Assembly: GCA_029941985.1 (NCBI GenBank)
Contig: JAPYTV010000011.1
Coordinates: 3,555 to 21,061 of the forward strand
Length of the DNA stretch: 17,507 bases
Reading direction: 5' to 3'
Origin: Candidatus Pelagibacter sp.
GTDB lineage: Bacteria > Pseudomonadota > Alphaproteobacteria > Pelagibacterales > Pelagibacteraceae
Made by a program: the position numbers and the translations under genes. Below are positions 7,842 through 16,317 of this stretch, one piece after another (positions within the stretch are counted from its first letter, which is position 1; each line of letters opens with the position of its first letter). The notes beneath the pieces were generated by a model, which saw only the letters and a list, made by a program, of their open reading frames with translations, was not told the DNA's origin and did no database searches.

Positions 7842-8957
7842 TTACTTAAAGAGATGGAAGAGCTTCTCAAAAAAACCTTCTTTTATTTGTTTTTTAGGTA
7901 CGACTACAACCTCTTGTTTGTTTAAACCTTCACCTAATTTTAGAGCAGATTCACAAATACCTTCTACAGTTTCGTCAAGTAAATCTATTTCCTCAGAAAA
8001 AATAATTTTTTCTTTAAATTTATTGTCTAAAATTTTTGAACCTTCTCCCATTAAAATCATTTTATATTTATGTGATTGATCAAAATTTCCATTAAGTTTT
8101 ATAGATTTAGTACACAACTCTAGAATCTCTTCGATTCTTGCAAAAATTATTTTCTGAATTAAATCAAGTGACAACTTTTTTTCATTTAAAAAATTTTCAT
8201 TTTTATCAAAATATAGTTTTATTTTTTCAGCATCTATCAAATCTACATTTAAAACTTTAGAAATATCTTTGGTAATATGGTTTCCGCCAATAGGCAAAAC
8301 ATGGAAAAAACTAATTTCATTATTGTTATAACATGTTATCGATGTTTTATTAAAGCCCATATCGATAAATGATATGTTGCTTATTGAAGAAAAATTATCT
8401 TTATAATTTGTAGATTTTGCATAACTTGAACAAAAAAATTGATTAATTGAAATATCAAGTTTAAAAAATATTGACTTTAAATCTTCTATCATTTTTTTTG
8501 GCAAACAAATAAAAATAATATCAATAGATAGTGAATTACAAGTAATATCTGTTGGTAATAATTTGTAATCAACATTATCAACTTTATAATTTTTAATAAT
8601 AATATGTATAATATTTAAGTCTGAATAATTTCTTAAGATCTGTTGTTTGCCATCTTGGATCAAAAATTGTATATCTTCTTTTTTTAATTTTAATCCATCA
8701 AAATTTTTAGACAGTGAAATACTAACCGATAGTATTTCTGGACTATCTACCATTAAATTTACATCATTTAAATATTCATTAGTATTTTTTTCTAGATTTG
8801 AAATAATTTTTTCAATCTCTGAAACTGAATTTAAGTAATCAGTAAAATAATTGCTTTCTGAATAAAAACTTTTTGCTGTATTGTTTTTATTAAATGCACC
8901 AGCTCTAATTTTCGATGAACCAAAGTCTAAATAAATTTCAAAATTTTTATTATTCAT
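7842..8957 (-). CDS. ftsA: Cell division protein FtsA (divergent)
   Basis: Actin-like protein that tethers FtsZ to the inner membrane and recruits later divisome proteins. It has 371 residues, shorter than E. coli FtsA (420). The phosphate-1 motif DFGSSKIRAG (11-20) is clear. A 1C-type region follows, with a segment like the family's IPxxYxVDG (IIIKNYKVDN, 119-128). The second phosphate motif is DMGFNKTS (199-206), where the family usually has DxGGGTT. LPIGGNHITKDI (221-232) is well conserved. The adenosine motif reads LMGEGSKI (302-309) rather than LTGGG. The C-terminus (360-371, with FFEKLFHLFK) is the amphipathic membrane helix. It follows ftsQ with an ATGA overlap. The nucleotide pocket looks drifted, and ftsZ is not next to it. 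Position and end motifs make the call firm. Confidence 0.92.
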   Translation of the reverse strand: MNNKNFEIYLDFGSSKIRAGAFNKNNTAKSFYSESNYFTDYLNSVSEIEKIISNLEKNTNEYLNDVNLMVDSPEILSVSISLSKNFDGLKLKKEDIQFLIQDGKQQILRNYSDLNIIHIIIKNYKVDNVDYKLLPTDITCNSLSIDIIFICLPKKMIEDLKSIFFKLDISINQFFCSSYAKSTNYKDNFSSISNISFIDMGFNKTSITCYNNNEISFFHVLPIGGNHITKDISKVLNVDLIDAEKIKLYFDKNENFLNEKKLSLDLIQKIIFARIEEILELCTKSIKLNGNFDQSHKYKMILMGEGSKILDNKFKEKIIFSEEIDLLDETVEGICESALKLGEGLNKQEVVVVPKKQIKEGFFEKLFHLFK

Positions 8958-9634
8958 TTTTTTGTAATAACTTGATTAGTAATTCTTAAATCAATAATTC
9001 TATTATTTTTAAATTTATCATCTTTTAAAATATTGTAAGCAATTCTCAATGTTTCATTTATATTACTTTCAGGTAATTTAATTAGAATATCATTAATTGT
9101 TAAAATATCCCATCTATTAGAGGGGTAAAAAAATATTGATTTTAAATCATAAAATTTAAATTCAGAATTTTCTATAATTTTTTTAAATTCTAAAAATTTT
9201 TTAGAATTAAATTCACCAAATAAAAAAGGTAGCGTTTTATTTACTTCTTTATTTTCTATGAGCTTACCATTTGACCCTATAAAAAGTTGATTATTGCCTG
9301 AAATTCTTGCAACAAGTTTGGTTGGTTCTATTTCTACATTAATCTCTCCAGGATAAATTTTTTTGACTCTATAACTTTCTACTAGATTGTATTGAGAAAT
9401 TATCTTTTTAATACTTTCTTGATTAATAAAAAAAATATTTCCAAATAATAATTTGTTAAGTTTATCTTCTATTTGTTGATTATTATTAGTTGATAAACCC
9501 GACACATAGAACTTTTTAATTTTAACAGAATAGTCGTATTGAAATTCTAAAGATTTATTATTGGTTGTACTTAATATAATTAAAAATATTAGATATATTG
9601 CTATCTTATTTTTTTTATCTATTAATTGATGCAT
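8954..9634 (-). CDS. ftsQ: Cell division protein FtsQ
   Basis: Bitopic inner-membrane divisome protein that, by analogy with E. coli, scaffolds FtsB/FtsL with its periplasmic domain. The 226-residue product has a very short cytoplasmic tail (about nine residues) and one membrane segment (about 10-22). A POTRA domain follows (about 36-104, from VKIKKFYVSG to INVEIEPTKLVARI). The beta-rich C-terminal part includes LFIGSNGKLIE (117-127), LPFLFGEF (135-142) and IIDLRITNQVI (213-223). The start overlaps the end of ddl by 20 bases; no other plausible Met lies nearby. The stop overlaps ftsA as ATGA. Sequence conservation is low, as is normal for FtsQ, so the call rests on architecture plus context. 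Confidence 0.9.
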   Translation of the reverse strand: MHQLIDKKNKIAIYLIFLIILSTTNNKSLEFQYDYSVKIKKFYVSGLSTNNNQQIEDKLNKLLFGNIFFINQESIKKIISQYNLVESYRVKKIYPGEINVEIEPTKLVARISGNNQLFIGSNGKLIENKEVNKTLPFLFGEFNSKKFLEFKKIIENSEFKFYDLKSIFFYPSNRWDILTINDILIKLPESNINETLRIAYNILKDDKFKNNRIIDLRITNQVITKK

Positions 9635-10529
9635 CTTTTAAAATCCATTCAATCAGTTGTATAAAGCTTATATCTGAAAACCTTGCAATTTCTGGTACTA
9701 GAGACAATTTTGTCATACCAGGTTGAGTATTTATTTCTAATAAATAAAATTTTCCTTTATAAAATTTAAAATCTGATCTAGTTACACCTCTGCATCCTAT
9801 TGCTTTATGAGCTTTTAAAGCAATATCTGTGATCTTTTTTAAATTTTTTTTATTTAAATCTACTGGAATAATATGCTCTGTTTTTGCTTTTGGATTATAT
9901 TTCGCTTGATAATCATAAAATTTTCTTTTTGGTTTTAATTCTATTGTCCCTAACTTTTTTTTATTCATTATTGCTACTTGGATTTCTCTACCAGCAATAA
10001 ATTCTTCAATTAAAATTTCTTTGTAAGGGCTTAATATTTTTAAGCTTTTTAATATATTTTTTTTATTACATATATAAACATTAACACTAGATCCTTCATT
10101 AATTGGTTTAATTACTACAGGAAATTTTAATTTATTTTCAATTTTTTTAATTATATTTTTTTCATTTTTTCCATATATAAATTTAATATACTTAGGTGTT
10201 AATATTTTATTTTGAATAAATATTTTTTTTGAAATTTCTTTATCCATTGCAATAGATGATGGAATAACTCCTGAGTGTGTATAGGGAACTTTTTGTGTTT
10301 CTAGTATTGTTTGAATATATCCGTCTTCACCAAATTGACCATGCAAGGCATTAAATATTACATCCGGTTTATAGGATTTTATATTTTTTATTAAGTCGTT
10401 GTCAGGTTCATAAGTAGCAACTCTATATTTATTTTTTTTTAGTTCTTTGGCTACTTCTTTTCCAGTTTCTAAACTGATTAACCTTTCTTTAGAAATTCCC
10501 CCACAAAGAACTAAAACTTTTTTTTTCAT
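9615..10529 (-). CDS. ddl: D-alanine-D-alanine ligase
   Basis: ATP-grasp enzyme joining two D-alanines for the end of the peptidoglycan stem peptide; the product is the substrate of MurF. It has 304 residues, like E. coli DdlB (306). GGISKE (10-15) includes the substrate-binding E15. ALHGQFGEDG lies at 61-70, VVIKP at 138-142, EGSS at 145-148, and EINTQPGMT (265-273) with metal ligands. In FYDYQAKY (204-211) the omega-loop position keeps tyrosine, which in the family indicates D-Ala-D-Ala rather than D-Ala-D-lactate synthesis. It starts two bases after the murB stop and overlaps ftsQ by 20 bases. Confidence 0.97.
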   Translation of the reverse strand: MKKKVLVLCGGISKERLISLETGKEVAKELKKNKYRVATYEPDNDLIKNIKSYKPDVIFNALHGQFGEDGYIQTILETQKVPYTHSGVIPSSIAMDKEISKKIFIQNKILTPKYIKFIYGKNEKNIIKKIENKLKFPVVIKPINEGSSVNVYICNKKNILKSLKILSPYKEILIEEFIAGREIQVAIMNKKKLGTIELKPKRKFYDYQAKYNPKAKTEHIIPVDLNKKNLKKITDIALKAHKAIGCRGVTRSDFKFYKGKFYLLEINTQPGMTKLSLVPEIARFSDISFIQLIEWILKDASINR

Positions 10530-10531
10530 AG

Positions 10532-11440
10532 TTATTCTAATATTTTTATTTCCTTTTCTAATTTTATTCCTGTTTTTTTCTCAACACACTCAGCAACAAA
10601 ATCTATCAATTTTTTCATATCATTGAAACTAGCGTTATTTTTATTCACAAAAAAATTACAATGTTTTTTAGAAATACATGCATCGCCAATACTTGTGTTT
10701 AATGGTACAGACTCTCTTATAAGTTCCCAAACTTTCTTATTTGTTTGTTTGATAGGATTTTTAAATGTGCTCCCGCTTGTTTTAATCTTTGTTGGTTGAA
10801 CATTATCTTTTGCTATTTTTAATGTTTTCATTTCTTCTTCTATTTTATCTCGAGCCTTTTTTTCTCCTTTAAAAGAAGCACTTAAAAAAATTAAATCTTT
10901 AGATAGGTCATTATTTCTATATTCAAATAAAATTTTGTTTGCCGAAATCGTAACAACTCTTCCTGTTCTATCAATAGCTTGAACTGAAACTAATATGTCT
11001 TTAAACTCTCTATCAAAGCAGCCAGCATTCATTCTTAAACCGCCACCTATAGTTCCTGGTATACATGATAAAAATTCAAGACCACCAATTTCATTGTCAC
11101 GTGCAAATTCAGCTAATTTTTTATCGCTACACGCGCTGCCTGCAACAATAATACCATTGGGTAATAATGAAATATTAGAAAAATTTTTGCCTAATTTAAC
11201 AACAATACCATTAAAATTATTGTCATTAATAAGAATATTTGAACCTGCACCTAAAGTAAAAATTTTCTCTTTTGTACCAAATTTATTTAAAAATATAGCT
11301 AAATTTGAGAATGTTTCTGGTTTAAAATAAACTTTTGTTTTTCCTCCTATATTAAACCAATTACTTTTTTTTAAATCGTAATCAAAATCAAATTTACTAT
11401 TTGTCTCTTTTGAAAATTTTTTTATTTCATCAATTAACAT
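10532..11440 (-). CDS. murB: UDP-N-acetylenolpyruvoylglucosamine reductase MurB
   Basis: FAD enzyme that uses NADPH to reduce UDP-GlcNAc-enolpyruvate to UDP-MurNAc. Numbering from the ATG at 11440 (302 residues): NWFNIGG (27-33), the FAD-binding LGAGSNIL (63-70), CIPGTIGGGLRMNAG (126-140), FEYR with the active-site arginine (172-175), SGSTFKNP with the proton-donating serine S224 (222-229), and the C-terminal glutamate E297 in EKEIKIL. The frame extends ten codons upstream to 11470, inside murC. The ATG at 11440 forms a tight TAATG overlap with the murC stop and is preferred. Placement between murC and ddl is a hallmark of alphaproteobacterial dcw clusters. Confidence 0.96.
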   Translation of the reverse strand: MLIDEIKKFSKETNSKFDFDYDLKKSNWFNIGGKTKVYFKPETFSNLAIFLNKFGTKEKIFTLGAGSNILINDNNFNGIVVKLGKNFSNISLLPNGIIVAGSACSDKKLAEFARDNEIGGLEFLSCIPGTIGGGLRMNAGCFDREFKDILVSVQAIDRTGRVVTISANKILFEYRNNDLSKDLIFLSASFKGEKKARDKIEEEMKTLKIAKDNVQPTKIKTSGSTFKNPIKQTNKKVWELIRESVPLNTSIGDACISKKHCNFFVNKNNASFNDMKKLIDFVAECVEKKTGIKLEKEIKILE

Positions 11441-12834
11441 TATATTAGTTTTGGTAACTCTCTCATCCAACTTGAAATTGAACCAGCACCCATTCCAATT
11501 ACTATTTTTTTTCCATAAATATTGTTTTTAATAAATTTTGCTAATTGATATTGGTCGTCAACTAAATAAACTTTAACTTTAGAGTTTTTAATAATATCTT
11601 TAGCAAAATTGTTGTAATTAAATCCTAATTTTAATTTTTCTCCCGCTGCATATACTGGGCACAAAATTACAGAATTAGCTTTTTTAAATGATAGACTAAA
11701 ATCCTTTTTTAAGTCTTTTAATCTTGATATTCTATGAGGCTGAAATACACATATTATTTCATTCTTTTTATAAGCTGCTCTTACTCCATTAAGCACTTCT
11801 TTAATTTCTGTTGGGTGATGAGCATAATCATCATAGAAATTTGTTTCATAACGAGTAAATATTTTATTAAATCTTCTTTGTACTCCTTTAAATTCTTTTA
11901 AGCCTTGTTTAATAATTTTTTTTGATATTCCAATAGTTAAAGCTACTGCTGCTGATGCAGTTGAATTTCTAATATTGTGAATACCTAAAAGTGGAATCTT
12001 TATTTTTTTGATTAATATATTTTTTTTTCCTGGTAGTTTAATTGACAAATCAAACTCAGAAAATTCTTTTTCTTGCTTTATATTCTTAATATAAAACTGT
12101 GATTTTGAATTTGTTCCATAAGTATAATAGTTTTTTATTTTAAGTTTCTTAAGTAATTCGTTGCTATTTTTATCATCAATACAAATAAATGATTTTCCAA
12201 ATGATGGAACTTTATTAATAAATTTTATAAATAAATTTTTTAGCTCATCCATAGATCTATAAAAATCCATATGTTCTCTATCAATGTTTGTTACAATAGA
12301 GTATGTTGATGGAACTTGAATAAAACTACCATCAGATTCGTCAGCTTCTAAAATACACCAGTCGCTCTTTCCTAGTCTAGCTGAATTATTAAAAGAATTA
12401 AGAACTCCCCCATTTATAATTGTTGGATCTAATTTTGTTTTTGAAAATATTGCAGCTATTAAAGAAGTTGTAGTTGTCTTTCCATGTGATCCTGTTACAA
12501 CAATATTTTTAGTTAAAGACACTATGTGTGCCAACATTTCACCTCTCTTATAAATTGGTAATTGTTTTTTTTGAGCCTCAATTAATTCTGGATTATTTTT
12601 TTTAATTGCTGAAGAAATAACTAAAATTGTTGCTTTATTTATATTCTTTTTTTTGTGTCCTGTTGAAATTTTTATTTTATTTTTTTTTAATCTATCAATA
12701 TTTTTATTATTATAAATATCACTACCCTGAACATTAAAACCCATACCTTTCATTATTAAAGAAAGGCCACTCATACCAATTCCTCCAATACCAACGAAAT
12801 GTATAATCTCAGTTTTCGCTAATTCAATTTTCAT
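11440..12834 (-). CDS. murC: UDP-N-acetylmuramate--L-alanine ligase MurC
   Basis: Cytosolic Mur ligase adding the first amino acid, L-alanine, to UDP-MurNAc with ATP. It has 464 residues and all three domains. The N-terminal Rossmann fold carries HFVGIGGIGMSG (12-23). The ATPase domain has the P-loop TGSHGKTTTT (114-123), EADESDGSF (163-171), NIDREHMDFY (183-192) and LGIHNIRNSTAS (283-294). The C-terminal domain has FYDDYAHHPTEI (333-344) and QPHR (365-368). HFVGIGGIGMSG and YAHHPTEI are specific to MurC and rule out MurD, MurE and MurF. It overlaps murG by 11 bases and murB by one base. Confidence 0.98.
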   Translation of the reverse strand: MKIELAKTEIIHFVGIGGIGMSGLSLIMKGMGFNVQGSDIYNNKNIDRLKKNKIKISTGHKKKNINKATILVISSAIKKNNPELIEAQKKQLPIYKRGEMLAHIVSLTKNIVVTGSHGKTTTTSLIAAIFSKTKLDPTIINGGVLNSFNNSARLGKSDWCILEADESDGSFIQVPSTYSIVTNIDREHMDFYRSMDELKNLFIKFINKVPSFGKSFICIDDKNSNELLKKLKIKNYYTYGTNSKSQFYIKNIKQEKEFSEFDLSIKLPGKKNILIKKIKIPLLGIHNIRNSTASAAVALTIGISKKIIKQGLKEFKGVQRRFNKIFTRYETNFYDDYAHHPTEIKEVLNGVRAAYKKNEIICVFQPHRISRLKDLKKDFSLSFKKANSVILCPVYAAGEKLKLGFNYNNFAKDIIKNSKVKVYLVDDQYQLAKFIKNNIYGKKIVIGMGAGSISSWMRELPKLI

Positions 12835-13894
12835 TAATTATATTTATAATTTTTTGATTTATATTATTCCATGTATTTTGATAGGTAAAATTTCTCATAT
12901 TCTTTTTTTTATCTAAATATTCTTCTTTATTTTCAATAATATTAACTAATTTTTCTACTAGGATGGTGTTGTTAATTTCATTTTGATTCAAAATCCAATT
13001 ACAACCAAGTTGCTGATAGAATAATGCATTTTCTAGCTGATGATTATCTTTAGCAATAGGAAGTGGTATAGCGATATGAGGTATATTTAGAAAAATTAAT
13101 TCTGCTAATGTAGATGCTCCAGCTCTAGTTATACATATATTTGATTTGCTCATAAAATTAAATATATCCTCCTTAAAATCAAATAGTTCATTTTCAATTT
13201 TATTTTTTAAATAAAAATTTTTTAAATTATTATAATTATTTAGGCTAGTTTGTTGAAAAATTTTTAACTTAAACTTTTTTGACAATTCTATTATTGAATT
13301 TTGAATCGCATTATCAAATAATTTTGCACCTTGGCTTCCACCTATTATTAATAAATTGATCTCTTTATTCATATCTTCAGCTACTTTGACAGTATAAAAT
13401 TCTTTTCTTAATATTGCTGGAATTAAAGAAATTTTATTTTTTAATTTTTTTGGAAAGTTTTTAATATTTTCAGAATAACAAAAAATCCTTATACAAGAAT
13501 TAATAAAAAATTTGTTTGATCTACCCAATACCATATTTGGTTCAAATAAAAATAATTTTATGTTAAGTATTTTAGATGCCATACATAAAGGTAAGGACAT
13601 ATAACCACCTGTTGATATCAATATCTTAATTTTTTCTCTTTTTAAGAAAAAGAAAGATTTAAGAGTTAAACTTAATAATAAAAAAATTTGAAAAGGTAAT
13701 AAAAAAATGTTTTTTGATATTTTAGGTACATTAAAAATTTCTATATTATATTTATCTTTATCTAAAAATTGAATTCCCCTATGATCAGAGGTTATAGAAA
13801 TATCAAATTCATCTTTTAAATGTTCATAAAGGATTGTTGCGGGAACCACATGTCCTCCAGAACCTCCTGTACTAATTAAAATTTTTTTTTTCAT
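12824..13894 (-). CDS. murG: Lipid II synthase MurG (N-acetylglucosaminyltransferase)
   Basis: Peripheral inner-membrane GT-B glycosyltransferase (family GT28) that adds GlcNAc to lipid I to make lipid II, the substrate of FtsW. It has 356 residues. The N-terminal glycine loop is TGGSGGH (9-15) and the second is STGGYMSLP (94-102). The donor domain has LIIGGSQGA (182-190), RAGASTLAEL (257-266) and HIAIPLPIAKDNHQ (273-286). The acceptor-side motif, HEQN in E. coli, reads FEPN here (117-120), followed by MVLGRSNKF. The glutamate and asparagine are kept and LGRSN resembles alphaproteobacterial homologues. A hydrophobic stretch at about 61-84 fits membrane association. It starts one base after the ftsW stop. 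No Shine-Dalgarno is visible, so coupling to ftsW is likely. Confidence 0.97.
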   Translation of the reverse strand: MKKKILISTGGSGGHVVPATILYEHLKDEFDISITSDHRGIQFLDKDKYNIEIFNVPKISKNIFLLPFQIFLLLSLTLKSFFFLKREKIKILISTGGYMSLPLCMASKILNIKLFLFEPNMVLGRSNKFFINSCIRIFCYSENIKNFPKKLKNKISLIPAILRKEFYTVKVAEDMNKEINLLIIGGSQGAKLFDNAIQNSIIELSKKFKLKIFQQTSLNNYNNLKNFYLKNKIENELFDFKEDIFNFMSKSNICITRAGASTLAELIFLNIPHIAIPLPIAKDNHQLENALFYQQLGCNWILNQNEINNTILVEKLVNIIENKEEYLDKKKNMRNFTYQNTWNNINQKIINIINEN

Positions 13895-13895
13895 A

Positions 13896-15020
13896 TTAAT
13901 TAATTTTTCTTTTTGTTAAATTCAAAATCATACCAGATAGAATAGACACCCCTATAATTGAAGAGCCACCATAGCTTAAAAACGGCAAAGTCATACCTGT
14001 TGTTGGAAATAATCTAATATTAACACCTACATGGATTAATGCTTGGGCTACAATAAGAGTAATTGATCCTACTAGAACTAGTTTTATTTTTTCGTTTTCT
14101 TCCAAATATACTTTTTTAAATACGCTGTAGATAAAAAATAAAAATATTACTAATATTAAAATAATTATAACAACACCAAATTCCTCTGATATTACAGAAA
14201 TTATAAAATCTGTATGTGTCTCAGATCCTTTATACTTTAACGTTCCCTCACCAATACCTTTTCCAAAAAAACCACCACTTGAGATTCCATCAACTGACTT
14301 TGCCGCTTGAACACCATATGTTCCAGTATCTTGGTTAAAAAAAGAGAAAATTCTTTTTCTTATGTAATCAAATTTAGAAATATAGAAGACCATATAAATT
14401 AGAGATACTAGTGAAATACCAAAAAAGGTAAAAAATATCACAAGGCTTATTCCTGAAATAAAAACCAAAGTTAACCAAGATAAAAAAATGAGTAAAGTTT
14501 GTCCAATATCGGGTTGCATCATCAACAAAAAAAATATTGGAACTATCACAATAAAACTAACAAAATATTTATAGTAAATATGAATATTTTTTTCACTACT
14601 TAAAATAGTAGCAAGAAAAATTATTGTAAAAGGTTTAACAAGCTCTATAGGTTGAAATCTTGGTAAAAAAAATAAGTCAAGCCACCGTTTTGCCCCATGA
14701 ACCTCTGTGCCAACTATTGGCACTAAAAATAAAAAAAATAAAGAAATAAAAAATAAAAAAATTGAAAGTCTAAAAAGATTTTTTTCACTCAAAGATGAGA
14801 AAAATATTAAAATAGCTATTCCAAGAAAAATATATACTAAGTGTTTAAAAAAGAAAAAATAATTATTAGTTTCTAGTTTATCAGATGCGATTAAAGAAGT
14901 TGACGCAAGTGAAAAAAATAGTCCCAAACTAAATAAAAGCAAAATTAATAAAAAAATTGTTTTATCAATATTCTTCCACCAACCATAATAGAATCTATAA
15001 ATTGAATTATCGTTTGACAT
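13896..15020 (-). CDS. ftsW: Septal peptidoglycan glycosyltransferase FtsW (SEDS family)
   Basis: Polytopic inner-membrane SEDS protein that polymerises lipid II at the septum together with a class B PBP. From the ATG at 15020 it has 374 residues and about ten membrane segments. Conserved points: HGAKRWLDL (108-116), FQPIELVK (122-129), MMQPDIGQ (167-174), the extracellular loop with DGISSGGFFGKG (244-255), HTDFIISVISEEFG (269-282) with the catalytic aspartate D271, and MTLPFLSYGGSS (343-354). The frame runs 19 codons further upstream inside murD. The internal Met is preferred because it gives a 14-base overlap and a normal FtsW N-terminus. The position between murD and murG favours FtsW over RodA. 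Confidence 0.97.
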   Translation of the reverse strand: MSNDNSIYRFYYGWWKNIDKTIFLLILLLFSLGLFFSLASTSLIASDKLETNNYFFFFKHLVYIFLGIAILIFFSSLSEKNLFRLSIFLFFISLFFLFLVPIVGTEVHGAKRWLDLFFLPRFQPIELVKPFTIIFLATILSSEKNIHIYYKYFVSFIVIVPIFFLLMMQPDIGQTLLIFLSWLTLVFISGISLVIFFTFFGISLVSLIYMVFYISKFDYIRKRIFSFFNQDTGTYGVQAAKSVDGISSGGFFGKGIGEGTLKYKGSETHTDFIISVISEEFGVVIIILILVIFLFFIYSVFKKVYLEENEKIKLVLVGSITLIVAQALIHVGVNIRLFPTTGMTLPFLSYGGSSIIGVSILSGMILNLTKRKIN

Positions 15021-16317
15021 TAGTAAACTCTTTAATAAGATTATTAAAATATTTTCCTCTTTCTTCAAAATTTTCAAAACTATCGAAAGAAGCTGCCGCA
15101 GGACTAAAAAAAATAGTTTGGTGATTTTTATTTTTACTACTTTTTATATCTAAAAAAATTTTTTTAATTAAAATTTTTAAATTTGTAAAAGTTTCATATC
15201 TTATTACTTTTTTTAACTCTTTTATAAAAAAACTTTTATTTTTACCAAAAATATATGCTTTAAAGTTTTTACAATTATTTTTAGATAATAAAAATTTATC
15301 GCCTTTTTTTGCTAAGCCTCCAACTATCCAATAAACATTGGACATTGATTTTAAAATGCTTACTGATGATGAAAAACTCGTTGCTTTAGAATCGTTAATA
15401 ATGGTCAACTCTTTTGATCTAAAAATTATTTGCTGTCTATATTTTAAACCCTTAAAATTATTTAAAGTTTTAAGTAAATCTTTTTTTTTAATATTAAGTT
15501 TTTTTGTTATCTCAATAATAAAAGATAAATTTTCTTTATTACCTTCTGTCATAAAAAATGGATTATTTATTTTTTTTAAAATTTTTGGATTTAAATTCTT
15601 ATTAATTTTAATGATTTTACAAAGAATTTTTGTTGTTTTTATCTTTTTTTTTATATATAAATTTTTTGTATTTAAGAATCCAAAATCTTTATTGGTTTGA
15701 TTTTTAATTAATTTAAACTTTGCATTAATATAGTTTTTTAATGTGATATGCCTTTCTAAATGATCTGGTGAAATATTTAGTATTGCACCAAAATTGGCCT
15801 TAAATAATTGACTGTATTCTATTTGATAAGAAGATGCTTCAATTACAAAAATTGTATTCTTTTTGATATTTTTCTCAAGTAAAATTGGGTTTCCTATGTT
15901 ACCAACTAAACGAGCATCAAATTTTTGATCTTTTAATACTTCATATAGAATTTTTGCAGTTGTAGATTTTCCGTTTGTTCCTGTAATAGTAATATTTTTA
16001 TTTTTTCCATATAAACTATAAAAAATATCTAAGTCAGTTTTAATTTTATTGGAATTCTTTTGTAAGTATTTTCTAAGTAGACATTTATTAACATTAATTC
16101 CAGGGCTTATTACTATGTGATCAAATTTTTTATTTTTAATATCATTGTATTTAATTAGTTTTTTTTTTATGTCTATATTTTTAATGGGAAATTTTTTATC
16201 ATCAAATAAATAAAGTTTGCTTTGTTTTTTTAGGCACTGATATGTTGATAAACCACTTTTGCCAAGTCCATAAATTAAAATTTTTTTTTCAAAAAAGATA
16301 TTTTCATTTTTTGACAT
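15007..16317 (-). CDS. murD: UDP-N-acetylmuramoyl-L-alanine--D-glutamate ligase MurD
   Basis: Cytosolic Mur ligase that adds D-glutamate to UDP-MurNAc-L-Ala. From the ATG at 16317 it has 436 residues, almost the E. coli length (438). Visible motifs: YGLGKSGLS (16-24), the P-loop TGTNGKSTTAK (112-122), EASSYQ (160-165), NISPDHLERH (181-190), NDSKATS (308-314) and SPAAASFDSF (405-414). NDSKAT and SPAAASFD are characteristic of MurD. The frame extends 19 codons upstream into mraY. The ATG at 16317 forms a one-base TAATG overlap with the mraY stop and is preferred. The stretch at about 210-275 is lysine- and asparagine-rich, as expected from AT bias rather than damage. Confidence 0.97.
   Translation of the reverse strand: MSKNENIFFEKKILIYGLGKSGLSTYQCLKKQSKLYLFDDKKFPIKNIDIKKKLIKYNDIKNKKFDHIVISPGINVNKCLLRKYLQKNSNKIKTDLDIFYSLYGKNKNITITGTNGKSTTAKILYEVLKDQKFDARLVGNIGNPILLEKNIKKNTIFVIEASSYQIEYSQLFKANFGAILNISPDHLERHITLKNYINAKFKLIKNQTNKDFGFLNTKNLYIKKKIKTTKILCKIIKINKNLNPKILKKINNPFFMTEGNKENLSFIIEITKKLNIKKKDLLKTLNNFKGLKYRQQIIFRSKELTIINDSKATSFSSSVSILKSMSNVYWIVGGLAKKGDKFLLSKNNCKNFKAYIFGKNKSFFIKELKKVIRYETFTNLKILIKKIFLDIKSSKNKNHQTIFFSPAAASFDSFENFEERGKYFNNLIKEFTNVKR

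Noticed and set aside
8647..8838. 63-codon open frame antisense to ftsA
   Set aside because: Antisense shadow; short and low complexity.
10995..11330. 111-codon open frame antisense to murB
   Set aside because: It runs opposite to well-conserved MurB motifs and has no ribosome-binding site or promoter-like context.
15338..15700. 120-codon hydrophobic open frame antisense to murD
   Set aside because: The hydrophobic, F/L/I-rich translation is what an antisense read of lysine- and asparagine-rich codons produces; MurD on the other strand is intact.
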